NCBI GenBank assembly: GCA_001972305.1
Contig: BDDD01002869.1
Coordinates: 62,001-126,000 of the forward strand
Direction of reading: 5' to 3'
From: Cephalotus follicularis
Taxonomy: Eukaryota; Streptophyta; Magnoliopsida; Oxalidales; Cephalotaceae
DNA: 64,000 nt
Shown: positions 46,446 through 58,870 of the stretch, one piece after another
Numbering within the stretch: the first letter of the stretch is position 1
Layout: every line of letters starts with the position of its first letter
Program-made: the position numbers and the translations under genes
The notes under the pieces: model-generated
Databases searched by the model: none
What the model saw: the letters and a program-made list of their open reading frames with translations, nothing else
Told to the model about the DNA's origin: nothing

Positions 46446-47090
46446 TCACAATGTGGTGTAAACTGTGGTCTAACATTCATGACGTTCATGACGGAAATGA
46501 AAGTCAGGAATGGGTCATCTCTATAGCCTCATACAGTACAATCAATAATCCATCCAGTAGTTGTGACCCAAAATCATGTATGCTTTTAAGTAATAGGGAC
46601 CATTTGTAAAGGATCTCAAGGAACCACATCCGTCAAACCATTTAGAATCATTTCCCTAATCATAAGTCATATTTCATATCCATGAAACATTTCCATAGCC
46701 ATAGGATAATTTCCATATCCATAAGCCCTTTCCATAGTAATCTGTAACCATATCCATGTCCATCCGTTATCATATCCATGGCCTTCGTAATCATATTCAT
46801 CCATGATCGTATGATCCATTCCATAACGATCCACCTCTATGTCGGTCCTTAACTATACCATTCATCTAATAACAATCAAGAGGTTAGCTAGATATATACA
46901 TTGTCCCATACCAGCATATATAAGTAGTTAATCACATACCACTTTCAATTCATAACCTTGAAAATCATTCCAAGACATATATGAGTTACCCTCGACCACT
47001 TGGGCTCGAGGTAGAAGAGAAACATACCTCGACCTCTTCGGCACGAGGTAGCATAGAAACATTGCATAACAATACTATTTCGTATACTCG

Positions 47091-47130
<40 letters not shown>
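47091..47130. repeat. (TA)n(CA)n microsatellite
   Basis: About 10 TA units followed by about 10 CA units. Confidence 0.95.
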
Positions 47131-47132
<2 letters not shown>

Positions 47133-47232
47133 CATGCATCCATATAATTATAACTCGTACACATACCAATTCATATAACCATTTAGAAAGCATGAATGCA
47201 TTGCAAGTAGTATAACCTACTCTAGTGAGCTA

Positions 47233-47273
47233 CCATTCGTATACTACCGTCCCATACCGGCGTATACGAATGG
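47233..47273. repeat. Perfect hairpin repeat in D2 LTR
   Basis: CCATTCGTATAC and GTATACGAATGG form a perfect 12-bp inverted repeat around a 17-base loop (TACCGTCCCATACCGGC). Two decayed copies lie at 32923 and 33053 in the same LTR. Confidence 0.88.
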
Positions 47274-47837
47274 GATCAAGTCAACACCCATCTGAGCACG
47301 TACCATCGGAACATATGTATACCTACCTGTTAACGGTTGAGCTTGCGACTCGGGAGGACTTGCAGCAGAATCCACGAACTGCCACCTCCTCTAAGCTTCA
47401 CTTGCTGTCACGAGCACAGCTCCATATTTTGTCAACGGAGTTCTCTTTCTCTCCTCGTATCACTGCAATAACCATCACACATTCTGTTACGACTTGCACA
47501 AATGTAGCAATTACACATTGTCGTCACCGGAGTTCCGACCAATTTTCGGCCAACACATCGAAACTCCAGCCACGCCATAAACAGGCTACAAATTGGCCAA
47601 TCTATGCACTGGTAGTCGTGACTTGCCGTGAATCGCAGTCACAGCCAGCAGTGAGTCAACTCGCCGGTCAACCACAACTTCGGTCACCACCTGAAATCGC
47701 CACACAATCATCAATTCTACGCGTCACTGCCAGAGACTCACCGTGACTCGCCGTAGAACGCGTTGTAACAGCCGGCCAGTGAGTTCAACTCACTGAGTTG
47801 ACTCGCCGGTCGTCCACAACTCCGGCCACCACCATAG

Positions 47838-49665
47838 TGGGTGTCACTCATCACACGTTTCCCGAATGCTGTATCAGAATACCTGCCGCATGGAAACAAA
47901 AATGCGACTGAGCAAACCTCAGTACGGATATAGAGTCATAAAACATAAAACGATACTTTAAAGAATAGAAAATACCTGAACCTTTAAAATATCACGTATC
48001 TCATGTATAAAATAATTCAACATTAATTCAGAAATGAAGGGGAGTACTCACATAGACAATTCTATCAATTCGAAACCAATATGAAAATTTCAAAGCGTTA
48101 ACAACTTTTCAAAACAATAACTGAAAACAAAATCTAATTTTCAAAGCATAATCTCAGTTTCAATGCAAATCTAAAATTCCAAAACAGTAACCAAAACAAT
48201 ATTCAAAATTTCTTTAACGTTATCCGAGTTAAAGATTCCAAAACAAAAACTTATCCGATTCCATAATCTCATCATAGAGATCCAAAACATATAACAGAGA
48301 TTTATCCGATTCCGAAATCTCATCATAGAGATCCAAAGTACATACACATATGCATAAGTGCAAGGGGTCTGCAAGGCCCACATGCTCCGATGGAAAGACG
48401 TGTACGACACTACACAATCAATCCCCAAAATCCGAATCCTTAACATATCCTAGGATCGACCCATACGCCTCTATCATACATAACAGATTCATAAATCTAC
48501 CTCATGGGATTTATTCAAAACATAGAGAGACGTTGTAGTCTAATCACACCGCTACGGAAGTGTCATGTCCCCGTGCCAGGCCTACGACATGCCTATGGTA
48601 CGCCCCATACGTGAGAAATATCTCTGTATATCCTTATTCAAAGTAAACATACTTCCTAATGTGAAAGTCATGTTCGTTTAACACACTTCGATAGTAGAAG
48701 TCATGTTCCTTATCAAAATCATTATACTTTCATAAATGGAAAATCATCTTAGTTATTTTCAAAATAAAGAGACGATTGCATAATATTTCGTAAATATTTC
48801 AGAATCGAATTATAAAGCCAGAAATATTCATTTTCACAAAAATATCATACCGACTTTATTTATAAACATATCAAAATTCAGAGCATAACGGGGTTCATAA
48901 AATCGAAGGAATCATATTCATAAAACAAAACTGAATTTATCGAAGAGGGTGTCAAAGAATGAAGTATTCATACATTATTCATGAAGTACAACTATCTTTT
49001 TACTATAATAAAACCAATAGGAGGGTATCAAGGAACGAAAAATCCGTACCTTAAGCGATCACCGAAATGACTTACAAATTGATCGACAAATTTCTAATTG
49101 TCCCTCGTAGCACAAAAATCTAAAAGATACAATATCATACACATAAGGGTTCAAAAACTACTTTCGAATATCAAAACCGAAGTTAAACAGTATTTAAAAC
49201 AAGTTCCGATTCATTAGAAGGACAAACGAATAACAAAACTTGAAACCATGATTTTACTGGGCAAAACTAGTTGACTGTTACAAAATCCAGTAGACTGTCT
49301 GGGGCATGGCAGTCGACTGTATCACATGACCAGCCGACTACTCAAACAAAACTACAGCCAGCCGACTGTGACAGGGGTTCAATCAACTGTGCAAGACAAA
49401 ATAGCCGACTGTTTTACAAGGCATTCGACTACTCAAGGCCTAACAGTTGACTGTTTACATAGACATCTGACTGTTCTGGGTGACAGAGAAACAAAATATG
49501 ACAGTTCAATGCAATTGTGCTGTCAAAACCCAAATATTACAATACCAGAGTGCCATAAACACCTAAAGGGACTCTATGTGGTATTTAAAACAGTAATATA
49601 ACACTGAATCTTAAAAGAGAGTACTGACAGTGGTTTTACTTGTAAAGAGAGATGACTTCTAAACA

Positions 49666-49698
<33 letters not shown>

Positions 49699-50612
49699 GC
49701 CCAATTTTTCTGTCAAAATCAAAATACCACATTACCAGGAGACCAAAACTACAATTTCAGGGACATATGTGACACACCAGTTGTATAAGAACACAAGGAA
49801 GTAGGAACAATATGCAATTGGTAAACATACTTTAAAGAGAATCATGGAACTCTAACTCTACGCATAAAATCCAATTTTATCAAGGCATTACGACAGGGTC
49901 ATCATACCAGATTAAACAATTCAAATTAGATGACCTAAAGCTATTGTCAGGAATTTACAAAGCAAAGGAACATAAACCAGCAAGATGGCCATATTTATAT
50001 TCAAAGATGGTTCTCAACCAAATAGACATAAAACCGGGATTGATAACAAAGCAAATTCAAGAGGACAAACTTGATTGGGATGACAAAGCTGCAAGAATAA
50101 CGCAACGAGTCCAGAAATTAAACCAGCCGTGATTTCTCCAAGCAAAAGGGTAAGAGATAACTTAAAACAATGGCAATAACTTACATATATAGAATGGAGA
50201 AGAAAAAACACGTGAGAGATAGGGAAAGAGGCATAAAATTCAGGATTAAGGGAGAGAATTGGGGAGAGAATTGGGGAGAGAATCGGTGAGATAAGGAGAG
50301 AAAGAGAGAAGCATACGGGATTTAGGATAGAGAGCATACAGAATAATTAAGTTTTGAACAAAATAGCTTATTTTGTTTCCGAGTAAAACAATTTTACCAT
50401 TTTTATAATAAAAACGGATTAAAAACTGCATTAAAATATAATACAATTAATTTTTAATTATACATATACATCCTCTAACAATTTTCTAAAAGCCCAAAGA
50501 TGGTATCATTTAACCCAAAACATAAAAGCCCAAAAATTTAAAATGGACCAACAATATAACAAAACAAAAATAAAAGCCCGAAAATGTGCACATGAACAAA
50601 CGGGGTATTACA
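47838..50612 (-). mobile_element. A-like LTR fragment, reverse, 3' end missing
   Basis: The left part (CTCATCACACGTTTCCCGAA, CTGCCGCATGGAAACAAAAA) aligns with the solo LTR at 15690-15780. The right edge GAACAAACGGGGTATTACA is the inverse of an LTR start TGTAATACCCCG. Compared with 15372-17916, about 315 bases of the left end are missing, so the join at 47838 is a deletion or rearrangement. No coding region. It carries the CAGTCGACTG-type array at 49273-49472. Confidence 0.75.
49273..49472. repeat. Phased array with changed arms (CAGTCGACTGT type)
   Basis: Ten sites such as AGTTGACTGTT, CAGTCGACTGT and AGCCGACTGTG have GACT-type cores at 49273, 49293, 49315, 49335, 49362, 49385, 49407, 49427, 49448 and 49469. 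Intervals are 20, 22, 20, 27, 23, 22, 20, 21 and 21 bp. Other LTRs have GCGTCGACGC arms at the same period. Confidence 0.83.
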
Positions 50613-51480
50613 GAGACACATAATATATAAAAAGGAGAGACGTTGGGCGTTATCTTCTTCAAGGCATCGGGCACAAAAACGTAACAGAGGGAGAGAGAGT
50701 GAGGTGGTAGCAGCCTGCCTTCACTGTCGTTGTCGCCATCACCACTGTTTTCCATACAACTATTCTCTCCTTCTTCTCCATATACGTCGAAGCTTGGAGC
50801 TTCGATTTCCGGCGTCACCCTTTCCACCTCCATGATCACTATAGGTGGAGCTGAGCTTCGCATTGAAGTTCAGCTTTACCCATGTCTATTTTTGCTTGAT
50901 TTTGCCGGTGAATCGGTGGGTTTTTTTCTAACTGAGTCAACTCACCGAGTTCGGCGCGGTGAAGGCTATTGCTTGGGGTAGTGGACCGAGTCACGACGTG
51001 CCATTTACGGATAAGAGCATATCAAAAGTTTTGAAGGCTGGAAGTGATGTGAATGGAGCTCTGGCGACATGGCTGGAGCTTCGGCGGGGTGACCCAGTGA
51101 CGAGTTCTGGCAAGTCTCAGGTGGAGATGCATAGATCTGAAGGTATTGTGGCCCAGTGATTTTTCTGTGGGAGTTGTGAATGTCGAACGAGCCAACTCAG
51201 TGAGTTTGACTTGGCACCGGTTATGGCTACCCATTCTATGGCGAGTCACAGTGGGTTTTGGCAACCATCGTGAGGATCGGAGGTTTTGGCGACCTGTATT
51301 GTCGCGGCTGGTCCCATAGCGAGTTGACCGAAACTCGTTGAGTTCAACTCAGGGAGTTTCCATCGCTGTCGGCTGTGCTTGTGCGTTCTGTGGAGCTTCC
51401 CGATGGTTGTCCAGTGGCAGTGGGTAGATCGGCAAATTTGGCTACCAACGGTGCTGTGGTCGGAGCTCCGGCGAGCTGGC
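50613..51480 (+). mobile_element. Forward LTR-like leader fragment
   Basis: A TATATAAAAAGG box near 50626 is followed by a purine-rich stretch with GAGAGAGAGTGAGG and a GC-rich leader containing CTGAGTCAACTCACCGAGTT. The last resembles the leaders of D LTRs read forward. It abuts the A-like LTR fragment on the left and the Tat element on the right. No credible gene is present. Confidence 0.5.
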
Positions 51481-53050
51481 TGTTCATGAATTTTGAATGT
51501 TTTAAATTTATACCGCAAGTGCACGGTTGTGCAGTAACAGGTCAAACACTAGGAAATCAAGTTAAATTAATTTTAATCTATTTAACATAGGTATAGTATG
51601 CAAAACAGAAGATTATTATCAAAATCTACTCCTAAACATGCAAAATAAACTAATTAATTAAAATAGGAACTGAAGCGTCGACGCTTTGTCAAGGCGTCAA
51701 TGTGAATAGAATTAAAGCAAGAAAGCGCTGACGCTTACAAGGTAGGCATTGACGGTTAACGCACTAATGCGACAATAAACAGAAATTAAAGCAGGAAAAC
51801 AATTAAATATCAAAGCAATAAGTAAAAGAGAATAAAATATGCAAGAAAAAGTCGGTTTTAGGGTATAGAAACTCACCATAGATTTTATTGAACAATTCAC
51901 TTACTTGAACGATCAAACCCAGATAACCAACGGCAGCTAGGTCGATACAGAGTACAACTGTGATGACAAATCATATGAGTAGTCATGCTATGTCTATATG
52001 GAGTATGACAGCAGCGACAAATCGTATTAGTAGACATGCTAGGTCTATACGGAGTGTGTTCGGCGTGACAAACTATATGAGTAGACTCCATTGATTACAT
52101 TAAAAACCATCCATTCAACAACCTTCTTATTCACCGACAAGATGTTTGTGGATTTTAATCAAACAAGTAAAGTGTGTGTGAAGGCAGAAATTTGAAGAAC
52201 AAATCGAATATTCAAGGATTTTATTGATGGAATTGAAGCAATACAATCTAATGGCTTGTTCTTACCCTTAAAACCTTAAAGGTAGCTACTAAACATTTTT
52301 AATAAACTAAAAATTGAATTGAAGAAGAAAAGAGAGTAAGAGGGTGGCTACACACTATTTATGGCCGGCCACTAATGTATTTACATTTACAAATATGCTA
52401 AAAATGGAAAGAAAATGACCTAGTTACAAAACTGACAAAAATCTGAACTTTCCATATTTGCTATCAGCAGTCGTAAGTGTCGACGCTTTTGTATGTTGAA
52501 TGCGCTAAACGTCAACGTAACTCTTGCGATATGGGGCATACTTGAGCGTTAAGCGTCGACGCTTACAAGCAAGGCGTCGACCCTTAACTAGTGAAGGCAG
52601 GAAGCGTTGATGTCTTGATCATTACACGTTAACGTTTAAGCTACTGTTTGATTTGTGCATTTTTGGCGTTGACGTCTTGATCATGCCGTTGACGCCTAAG
52701 CATTGAATTCCCATCACGTTGATGCCAAACTGACTAGTGTTGACGAAAATCATGAAACTGCAGATTTGTTTATCCTAAAGTGCGAAGCGTCGATGCTTTA
52801 TATTTTACCATCAGCGCTTAAGAGTTAGGCATCGATGCTTAAAGTCTAGGCATCGACGCTTAGCTCTGTTTTCTACAGCATTTTGTCCAAGTTGAACCAT
52901 TCTTCATGCACTTTGGTCTTTTTAGCTTTGTACCTGAAAATCAACATAACACAACCAAAGTAGTCTATTCCAAGCATAAAAATATCACAAATAAATCATT
53001 AAAAACAACACATTTTTATGCTAAACAAATACCCTCATACCTAAACTTTG
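51481..53050 (-). mobile_element. Probable LTR of Tat element
   Basis: The ACCGCAAGTGCACGG stretch at about 51520 is a sequence I associate with LTRs of this branch in many plants. Arrays of TCGA-type sites lie at 51675-51760 and 52480-52856. Ends and target duplication were not resolved, so the limits are approximate. 53050-53800 has no coding content. Confidence 0.5.
52480..52856. repeat. Phased TCGA-core array in Tat LTR
   Basis: Cores at 52480, 52512, 52556, 52577, 52607, 52629, 52669, 52689, 52719, 52740, 52790, 52811, 52832 and 52853. Most intervals are 20-22 or 30-32 bp; the last four sites are exactly 21 apart. Arms are of the GCGTCGACGCTT or GTTGACGCC type. Confidence 0.78.
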
Positions 53051-53466
53051 CTTGTTCTCAAGAAAACCAAATGGAAAGCTAAAACAAGAAAACAAACACA
53101 AAAACAGAAAATAGAAAACAGAAAACACGAACAAAAACCTAACTCACTTTCGTATGAATCACGATTGCATTCAGTGTATGCAACAAGCCTTTAAACCCCT
53201 AGGTGGCCCTAGTGGACGAGTTTTAGTCTCGTGAGTGTTTTGAAGCTAATAAACACACAAAATTCAGTTTATTCAACCTTGCTAATAAGTTAAATGTATC
53301 TCTACTTAAAAATTAATAGGCAACCCCCAAACTTGAATTTTATTATCTCATTCCAAGTTCTACAATCAAAACACATCTCAATTACAGAGTTTTACCAAAT
53401 TTTTCTGTTATTCCTCTTTTTTTTAGCGAATCAAGATATGCATTTTTAGCAAAAGAACTTTTAGCA

Positions 53467-53467
<1 letters not shown>

Positions 53468-53521
<54 letters not shown>
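53468..53521. repeat. (CA)n(TA)n microsatellite
   Basis: About 21 CA units followed by five or six TA units, in the 3' non-coding part of the Tat element. Confidence 0.95.
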
Positions 53522-53805
53522 CATTTCTTTTGCTTTATTCAAACTCATTCCTCCACTACCTTTCCATCTGAATTGTCATGGATGGAGCAAACACCAGACA
53601 TCCAAAGTACTAAGTAGCTTAAGAATTTACAATTCGCACATGCAACAACTAAAACTTTACCAAATTAAATTCGTGCAATGTCTTGGCCTTTTAAGCTTTC
53701 TAAAAGACCCATGTAGAGAGCTTTCGACCAGTTACTCTCAAACTAGTTGGCTTTAAGGAACTAGGGGTAGAACACCGCTAAGGCTTAATTACTCGAATCA
53801 ATTAG

Positions 53806-54937
53806 GCTTTAACAATCAAAATTGAATTGCTTAATTGCCCAAAAGGCTCGATGTTCCAATTCCACCAGAAGATGACAAGCTTTACCATATACGAGCCGGT
53901 AAGGAGATTGACCAAGGCCAATCTTGAAAGTGGTCCGATAAGCCCAATGAGCATCCATAAGTCGCGTGGACCAATCCTTTCTACTAGGGTTGACTGTTTT
54001 TTTCTAAGATTTGCTTTATTTGGCAATTGGATACCTCAACTTTCCCACTAGTTTGCGGATGGTAAGGCATTGCATGTTTGTGAGTGATCCCATATTTTTT
54101 CATGAGAGCTTCGAAATAATGATTGCAAAAGTGGGTACCCCTATCACTAATGATGGCACGTGGGGTACCAAAACAAGAAAAGATATGTTCCTTGAGAAAC
54201 TTGACAACAACCGAGTTGTCATTGGTTCGACAATGTATCACCTCTATCCATTTCAAAACATAGTCTAAAGCCAAACAGATATATAAATTTCCAAATGAAT
54301 TGGGAAAAAGACCCATGAAATCAATGCCCCAAACATCAAAAATCTCTACTGTCAAAATAGGAGTTAAGGGCATCATATTTCTCTTAGTCACATGGCCTAG
54401 AGATTGACATGATGGACAAACCCTACAGTACTAAAGAGCATCTTTAAAAAGGGCCAGCAAATAAAAACCACACTGTAAAACCTTGGCTATTGTCTTGGTT
54501 GTGCCGAAATGGCCACCACACACTTGATCATGACAAAAAGATAGAATTGAACGATGTTCATCATCAGGAACACACCGATGCATTATTTGGTCTGGACATG
54601 CTTTGAAAAGATAAGGGTCATCCCAGAAAAAGTGTTTCACTTGCGAGAGAAATCGATGCTTTTCTTCAGCAGACCACATGGATGGTGCGATTCCTGCAAC
54701 TAGATAATTAACTATGTCCGCATACCATGGTTCACACTCAATGCGCACAAGCTGCTCATCCAGAAAATTCCCATTGATCGGACCATTGCCCTTGGGTGCA
54801 TTGGAAAGTTGGGAAAAGTGATCGGCAACCAAATTCTCCATCCCTTTCTTATCTCTAATTTCCATGTCAAATTCTTGAAGTAGTAGAACGCATCGGATAA
54901 GACGCGCTTTCACATCCTTTTCCGCACTAGATACCAA
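53806..54937 (-). pseudogene. Integrase of Tat element (with RNase H end)
   Basis: From 54937 the frame gives the RNase H end (RLIRCVLLLQEFDMEIRD, LVADHFSQL), a spacer, then the zinc module with HDQVCGGHFG. A TAG near 54431 precedes CRVCPSCQ. The core frame (54391-53984) has Asp in GIDFMGLFPNS, Asp in IISDRGTHFCN and Glu in SGKVEVSN. After two or more stops and a frameshift near 53990, the C-terminal part is readable in another frame (DAHWAYRTTFKIG, SPYRLVYGKACHL, ELEHRAFWAIKQFNFD) and ends near 53806. The catalytic residues remain but the gene is broken. Confidence 0.87.
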
Positions 54938-55700
54938 ATCGCAGCATGATCAGTATAAACAATGACATGTGATCTTAAAAGATACGATCTGAATTTTTCA
55001 AGTGCAAAAACCACAGCTAAAAACTCCTTCTCCGTGGTATGTAATTTAATAGCGAATCGGAAAGGGTCATACTTGCATAATAAATGACGTGAGGCAATTT
55101 ATTTAATCTTTGACCGAGAATAGCTCCTATTGCACTATCAGATGCATCACACATGATCTCAAAAGGCTCAGTCCAGATCGGTGCCTGAATGATAGGAGCA
55201 GAGGTGAGATCCTTTTTTAAGCGGTTAAAAGCATCAAGTCACTCATCAGAAAATACAAAATCTTGATCTTTTGCTAGGAGCGATGTCAAGGGTCGAGCCA
55301 CCTTGCTAAAATCCTTGATGAACCCAAGATAAAAAATAGCATGTCCGAGGAATGATCAGATGTCTTCTATATTTCGAGGTGGAGGCAAATGCTTGATGAC
55401 TTCAATTTTTGCTTTATCAGCTTAAATTCCCTCTTTTGACACAATATGTCCAACAACGATCCCCGTATTCACCATAAAATTGTACTTCTCCATATTAAGC
55501 ATCAAATTCTTCTCCTGACTTCTTTCGAGTACTAATTTCAGACGATGAGGGCATTCACAAAACGTGTAACCATGAACAGATAAGTCATACATAAATAGTT
55601 TAAGAAAGTCCTCCACCATATCAGAGAAGATACTCATCATGCATTGCTGGAAAGTGGCGAGAGCATTGCAGAGGCTGAATGGCATGCGTGAATATGCAAA
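54938..55700 (-). pseudogene. Reverse transcriptase/RNase H remnant of Tat element
   Basis: RT reads FAYSRMPFSLCNALATFQQC, then MYDLSVHG where the catalytic FMDDFSVHG is usual, so one aspartate is lost. NLMLNMEKYNFMVNTGIVVG and HIVSKEGI follow. Further on, in other frames, FIKDFSKVARPLTSLLAKDQ and APIWTEPFEIMCDASDSAIG mark the RT end and RNase H start. The remainder of RT is separated by element G. Confidence 0.83.
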
Positions 55701-57776
55701 TGTAGCGCCCCCGACCTGAGTCCGCTTTAAGCTCAAAGCGAGCTCCGAAGATCGGTGCGTTACGTGTGTGTAACCTTTGACCGTTAAATCGTTTAATCAT
55801 TTAACGATCCATTTCATATCATAAAATCTTGGCTTAGATTTAAAACCTAACATTATTACTTCATAACTTCACAGGATCGCATGTGCTTACATCTTTGAAA
55901 CACCAATTTCAAAATGTCATATTCTCATTATCATGATCGTTTCTAAGATCCTTCATTCTAACTTTTCTTAACATGTAACCTTTCACAGTGGAAAATATAA
56001 ACTTATCACATCATAAAACAATCATAATCTCACCTTTATCATTAACTTCTCATAATCTCAAAAATGTTCAATAACTTTCAACACAGTTTCTAAACATCGT
56101 CATCTTATTCGAAAACGTCATAAACTATAACATTCACTTCTATACTTTAACATCTATACGTCGTTTATCATAACACATTACACAGCGGAAAACATTAACA
56201 CATGACATTAAAACATAACTTCATAGCATATCCTACTTTCTTTCCTTACTCTTCCTTCGCGAACTTCCACTAAAGCTCGCAACTTCACGTTCAACGTTTC
56301 CTGGAAGATTAATTTGAAAACAAGACATTGAAAGGAGTGAGATTTTAAGAGCCCAGTAAGAATCATAGTTATAAAACGTTATCGAAATCAGTTATTTTTG
56401 ATAATATTTATCAAAACATTTCAAAATCATAAATTTCATAATATCTTTGAAAATCATTTTCTAGCTTTATAAAACCAGAACATTTCTAAAATCATACATT
56501 TTCTGGTACATATAACCAGCATACTTGAAAACAATCAAAAACGTTTTCCAATCATACTTTCTTTTGGCTTGTATCACGGCCATACTTGAAAACATCAGTA
56601 AAAAATCATTTTCTTCACATTCATAAGCAAAACATCTTTAAAATACTTTTTCTATTCGTATATCATGAAACACAAAATTTTATAAAACTTGGTGGTCGTG
56701 AACCTCTTGTGAACCCATTTACACCGTTTCACCGGGGCATTGTGCACTCCCCGATTACTATCCTTACATCACATGCATGTCCATGAGCACTTTACGCTCC
56801 ATTAACATTGAGCCTTCACTCCATTTACATTGAGCCTTCGCTCCATTCCCCTTGGAAGATCGCAATCCAAGGGCAGTTCATTTTTAATCTTTATGAGATT
56901 AATCCTCACTGGATCGCAATTCAGTAGTTGTTCATATAAATTCATTTTGTAAAACATTTCATAAAACATTTCTTATAAAACATTTCTATGCTTTGAGTGA
57001 CCAGCTCAAAGCATTCATAACACATTTCTCTTCATTTGAATAATTAACTCAAATGCATTCATAAAACATTTTCATAAAACATTTCTCTTCATTTGAGTAG
57101 TTAACTCAAATGCATTCATAAAACATTTTCTAAAACTGGTTTCTCATGTAGAAACCTTCACTTCATTTCATTTCACAATCATAAAACATTTCTCATCACT
57201 CTGAGTAATTAACTCAAAAACCTTTATAAAACAGTTTTGCATCACTTTACTAAAATAGATATTTCATATAGAAATAATCACTTTCATAGAAAACTTAAAA
57301 CATAGAAGTTAAATTAGACATCTCAATGAATCTGTGGATATACAAATCATAAAATTCCATTGAGAAACGAAGCTGCAATGAATTTTTAAAGTTGCAGTTT
57401 CCTTTTGAAAACAGGACCTGAGCAGTAGAAGAAAACATAGTTTTTCATCAAGACTTTGACAGAATTTCAAGATGCATAAAACATAAAAGCTAAAGTAGAC
57501 ATCTTGAGGTTTTCAAAACATTAAACCATTTGAAATTTCATCAAGAACTCAGAAAGATATGAATTAAAGTATCTACTGCATAATTTTGAATCAAAACAGA
57601 GGAAAACTTTGATGAAATGGGTATAGAATCTCCTTACCTCACTTGATCTCCTTCTCTCCTTCTCTCCCACGAATCTCCCTCTTCAATAACATCAGAAAGC
57701 AACCCTTTATTAAGCTTTAGAAGGCACACATATATAAAGGGAAAGGGAGACTTGGAGGTTAAGTCTTGCACATGCC

Positions 57777-57905
57777 ATAAAGACTTGGGGTCAAAGTCTC
57801 CTTGCCATAAAGACTTGGGGTCAAAGTCACATTCCATAAAGACTTGGGGTCAAAGTCTTCTTAGTCTTGCACATGCCATAAAGACTTGAGGTCAAAGTCT
57901 CCTTA
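57777..57905. repeat. Minisatellite in G LTR (left), unit about 30-56 bp
   Basis: Repeats of AAGACTTGGGGTCAAAGTCT with short spacers, about four units. The right LTR has six or so at 63290-63510. Confidence 0.87.
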
Positions 57906-58020
57906 TTAGCAAAATATCATAATTCATCCATCCCTTGCTTGACATGTGTCCTACAATTCATTTAATTCCTCCGAAATGGGGTAAAAAGCTAGAATTCTTC
58001 ACCTGACACAGGGCAAAGCG

Positions 58021-58231
58021 TCGACTCTTTTCCTTTAAGCGTCGACTGTCACAGCCTTTACCTGAGTTTTTCACCTCTATCCCGACTAAAGCGCTGACGC
58101 TTTCTTACAAAGCGTCGACGCTTTAAGTCTTCATCCAAGTCAACTGACACATTAATCTTCAACGCGTCGACGTCTTAAATTAGGACATCGACCGTTGTCC
58201 AAAGCGGCGACGCTTTAAATAAGTCCGTCGG
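58021..58231. repeat. Phased TCGA-core array in G LTR
   Basis: Four pairs, 58021/58042, 58094/58115, 58167/58188 and 58207/58228, each exactly 21 bp apart. Arms are GCGTCGACGCTT and close variants. The right LTR repeats it at about 63628-63840. Confidence 0.83.
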
Positions 58232-58515
58232 CGCTTTAGACAGTTTTGTCAACTTTAGCCTTTTAGATCGATGTTTTCAGCATGACATTCATCCAAAACA
58301 AATATCCAAATAAAATTTTCTTTCGGGGGTGCTGCCCCCCAAACCCCTGCCCGCTGTCCGGGGAGCGGGACCCCCCGTCGGCTCACCGGGGAGCGGAACC
58401 CCCGTACTCCCCGAGCGTAGGGTCATACTACAGGTCCCTTGAAATATTTGGCAACTACACAATAGCAATCATCTTTCCATAATTAATATCTTTACTGGAA
58501 ATTCGGGTCATTACA

Positions 58516-58870
58516 ATCTACCCTCCTTATAAAAATTTTGTCCTCAAAATTTTTTATACCTTATTCTCAAAAGACGAGGGTATTTATGTCTCACTACTTC
58601 CTCCAATATCCAAGTGACTTTGTAGACTTCATTATTCCTTCACAACACCTCCACTAATGGAATCGTCTTGGTTCACAGAACTTGTTCTTTAGAATCCCAA
58701 AATCTCCAATAGTCCAATGTATCATAGACTAATTTTTCCCCTTTTTGCCAAATCTCTTTTAAGTCCTTTCCAAGGCGATACCTTTAAGAGAAACATAATT
58801 TCCCACCTCAAACTGTAATTCCCTTTGTTTCTTATCGACATAACTCTTTTATTCATTTTGGGCTGCTAGA
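58516..58870 (-). pseudogene. Purine tract and integrase C-terminus relic of element G
   Basis: Beside the LTR the minus strand reads AAGGAGGGTAGAT, the purine tract. Further in, KVTWILEEVVRHKYPRLL is a chromodomain end, and ELQFEVGNYVSLKGIALE with KRFGKKGK is the integrase C-terminal block. Stops and frameshifts separate the pieces. Integrase zinc and catalytic domains are not found. Confidence 0.72.

Larger units (their letters stand above)
32116..47837 (-). mobile_element. D2 LTR, reverse, interrupted by a solo LTR and SIRE element
   Basis: The left edge TGTCACGCCCCGAACCGTGA matches the start of D1. Its own DNA is 32116-33754 and 45919-47837. After the insert it resumes with GTATAAATGACAATCGTGGA, matching D1 near 28785, and follows D1 to the leader with CTCACTGAGTTGACTCGCCG. 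It stops near 47837, where a reverse A-like LTR fragment begins. No PBS or pol belongs to it here. It is either a solo LTR or a truncated one. Confidence 0.75.
51481..55700 (-). mobile_element. Tat/Athila-type Ty3/gypsy element, reverse, truncated by G
   Basis: On the minus strand the window holds the end of RT, RNase H, integrase, a non-coding 3' stretch and a likely LTR (about 51481-53050). The integrase lacks a chromodomain and has the ALMKKYGITHK and PYHPQTSGKVEVSN blocks typical of the Tat/Athila branch. Element G is inserted in RT at 55701, so the gag side lies past the right end of the window. Confidence 0.82.
55701..58515 (-). mobile_element. 3' LTR of element G
   Basis: Edges are TGTAGCGCCCCCGACCTGAG and CGGGTCATTACA. 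It is related to the B LTRs: 56750-56790 is the inverse of the GGACATGCATGTGATGTAAG region. A GC-rich block (58326-58420) and a phased TCGA array (58021-58231) lie in U3. It contains a segment at about 57455-57770 that is absent from the right LTR. Confidence 0.88.

Noticed and set aside
46093..46609. Several overlapping open frames on both strands, up to 127 codons
   Set aside because: They are translations of the 38-46 bp minisatellite in the D2 LTR.
47225..47746. 173-codon plus-strand frame in the D2 LTR
   Set aside because: It is antisense to the LTR. The homologous part of D1 (30328-30657) is open in a different frame, so the protein is not conserved.
56586..56786. 66-codon frame identical to one at 62367-62567
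   Set aside because: Identity is explained by the two LTRs of element G; there is no domain or conserved start context.
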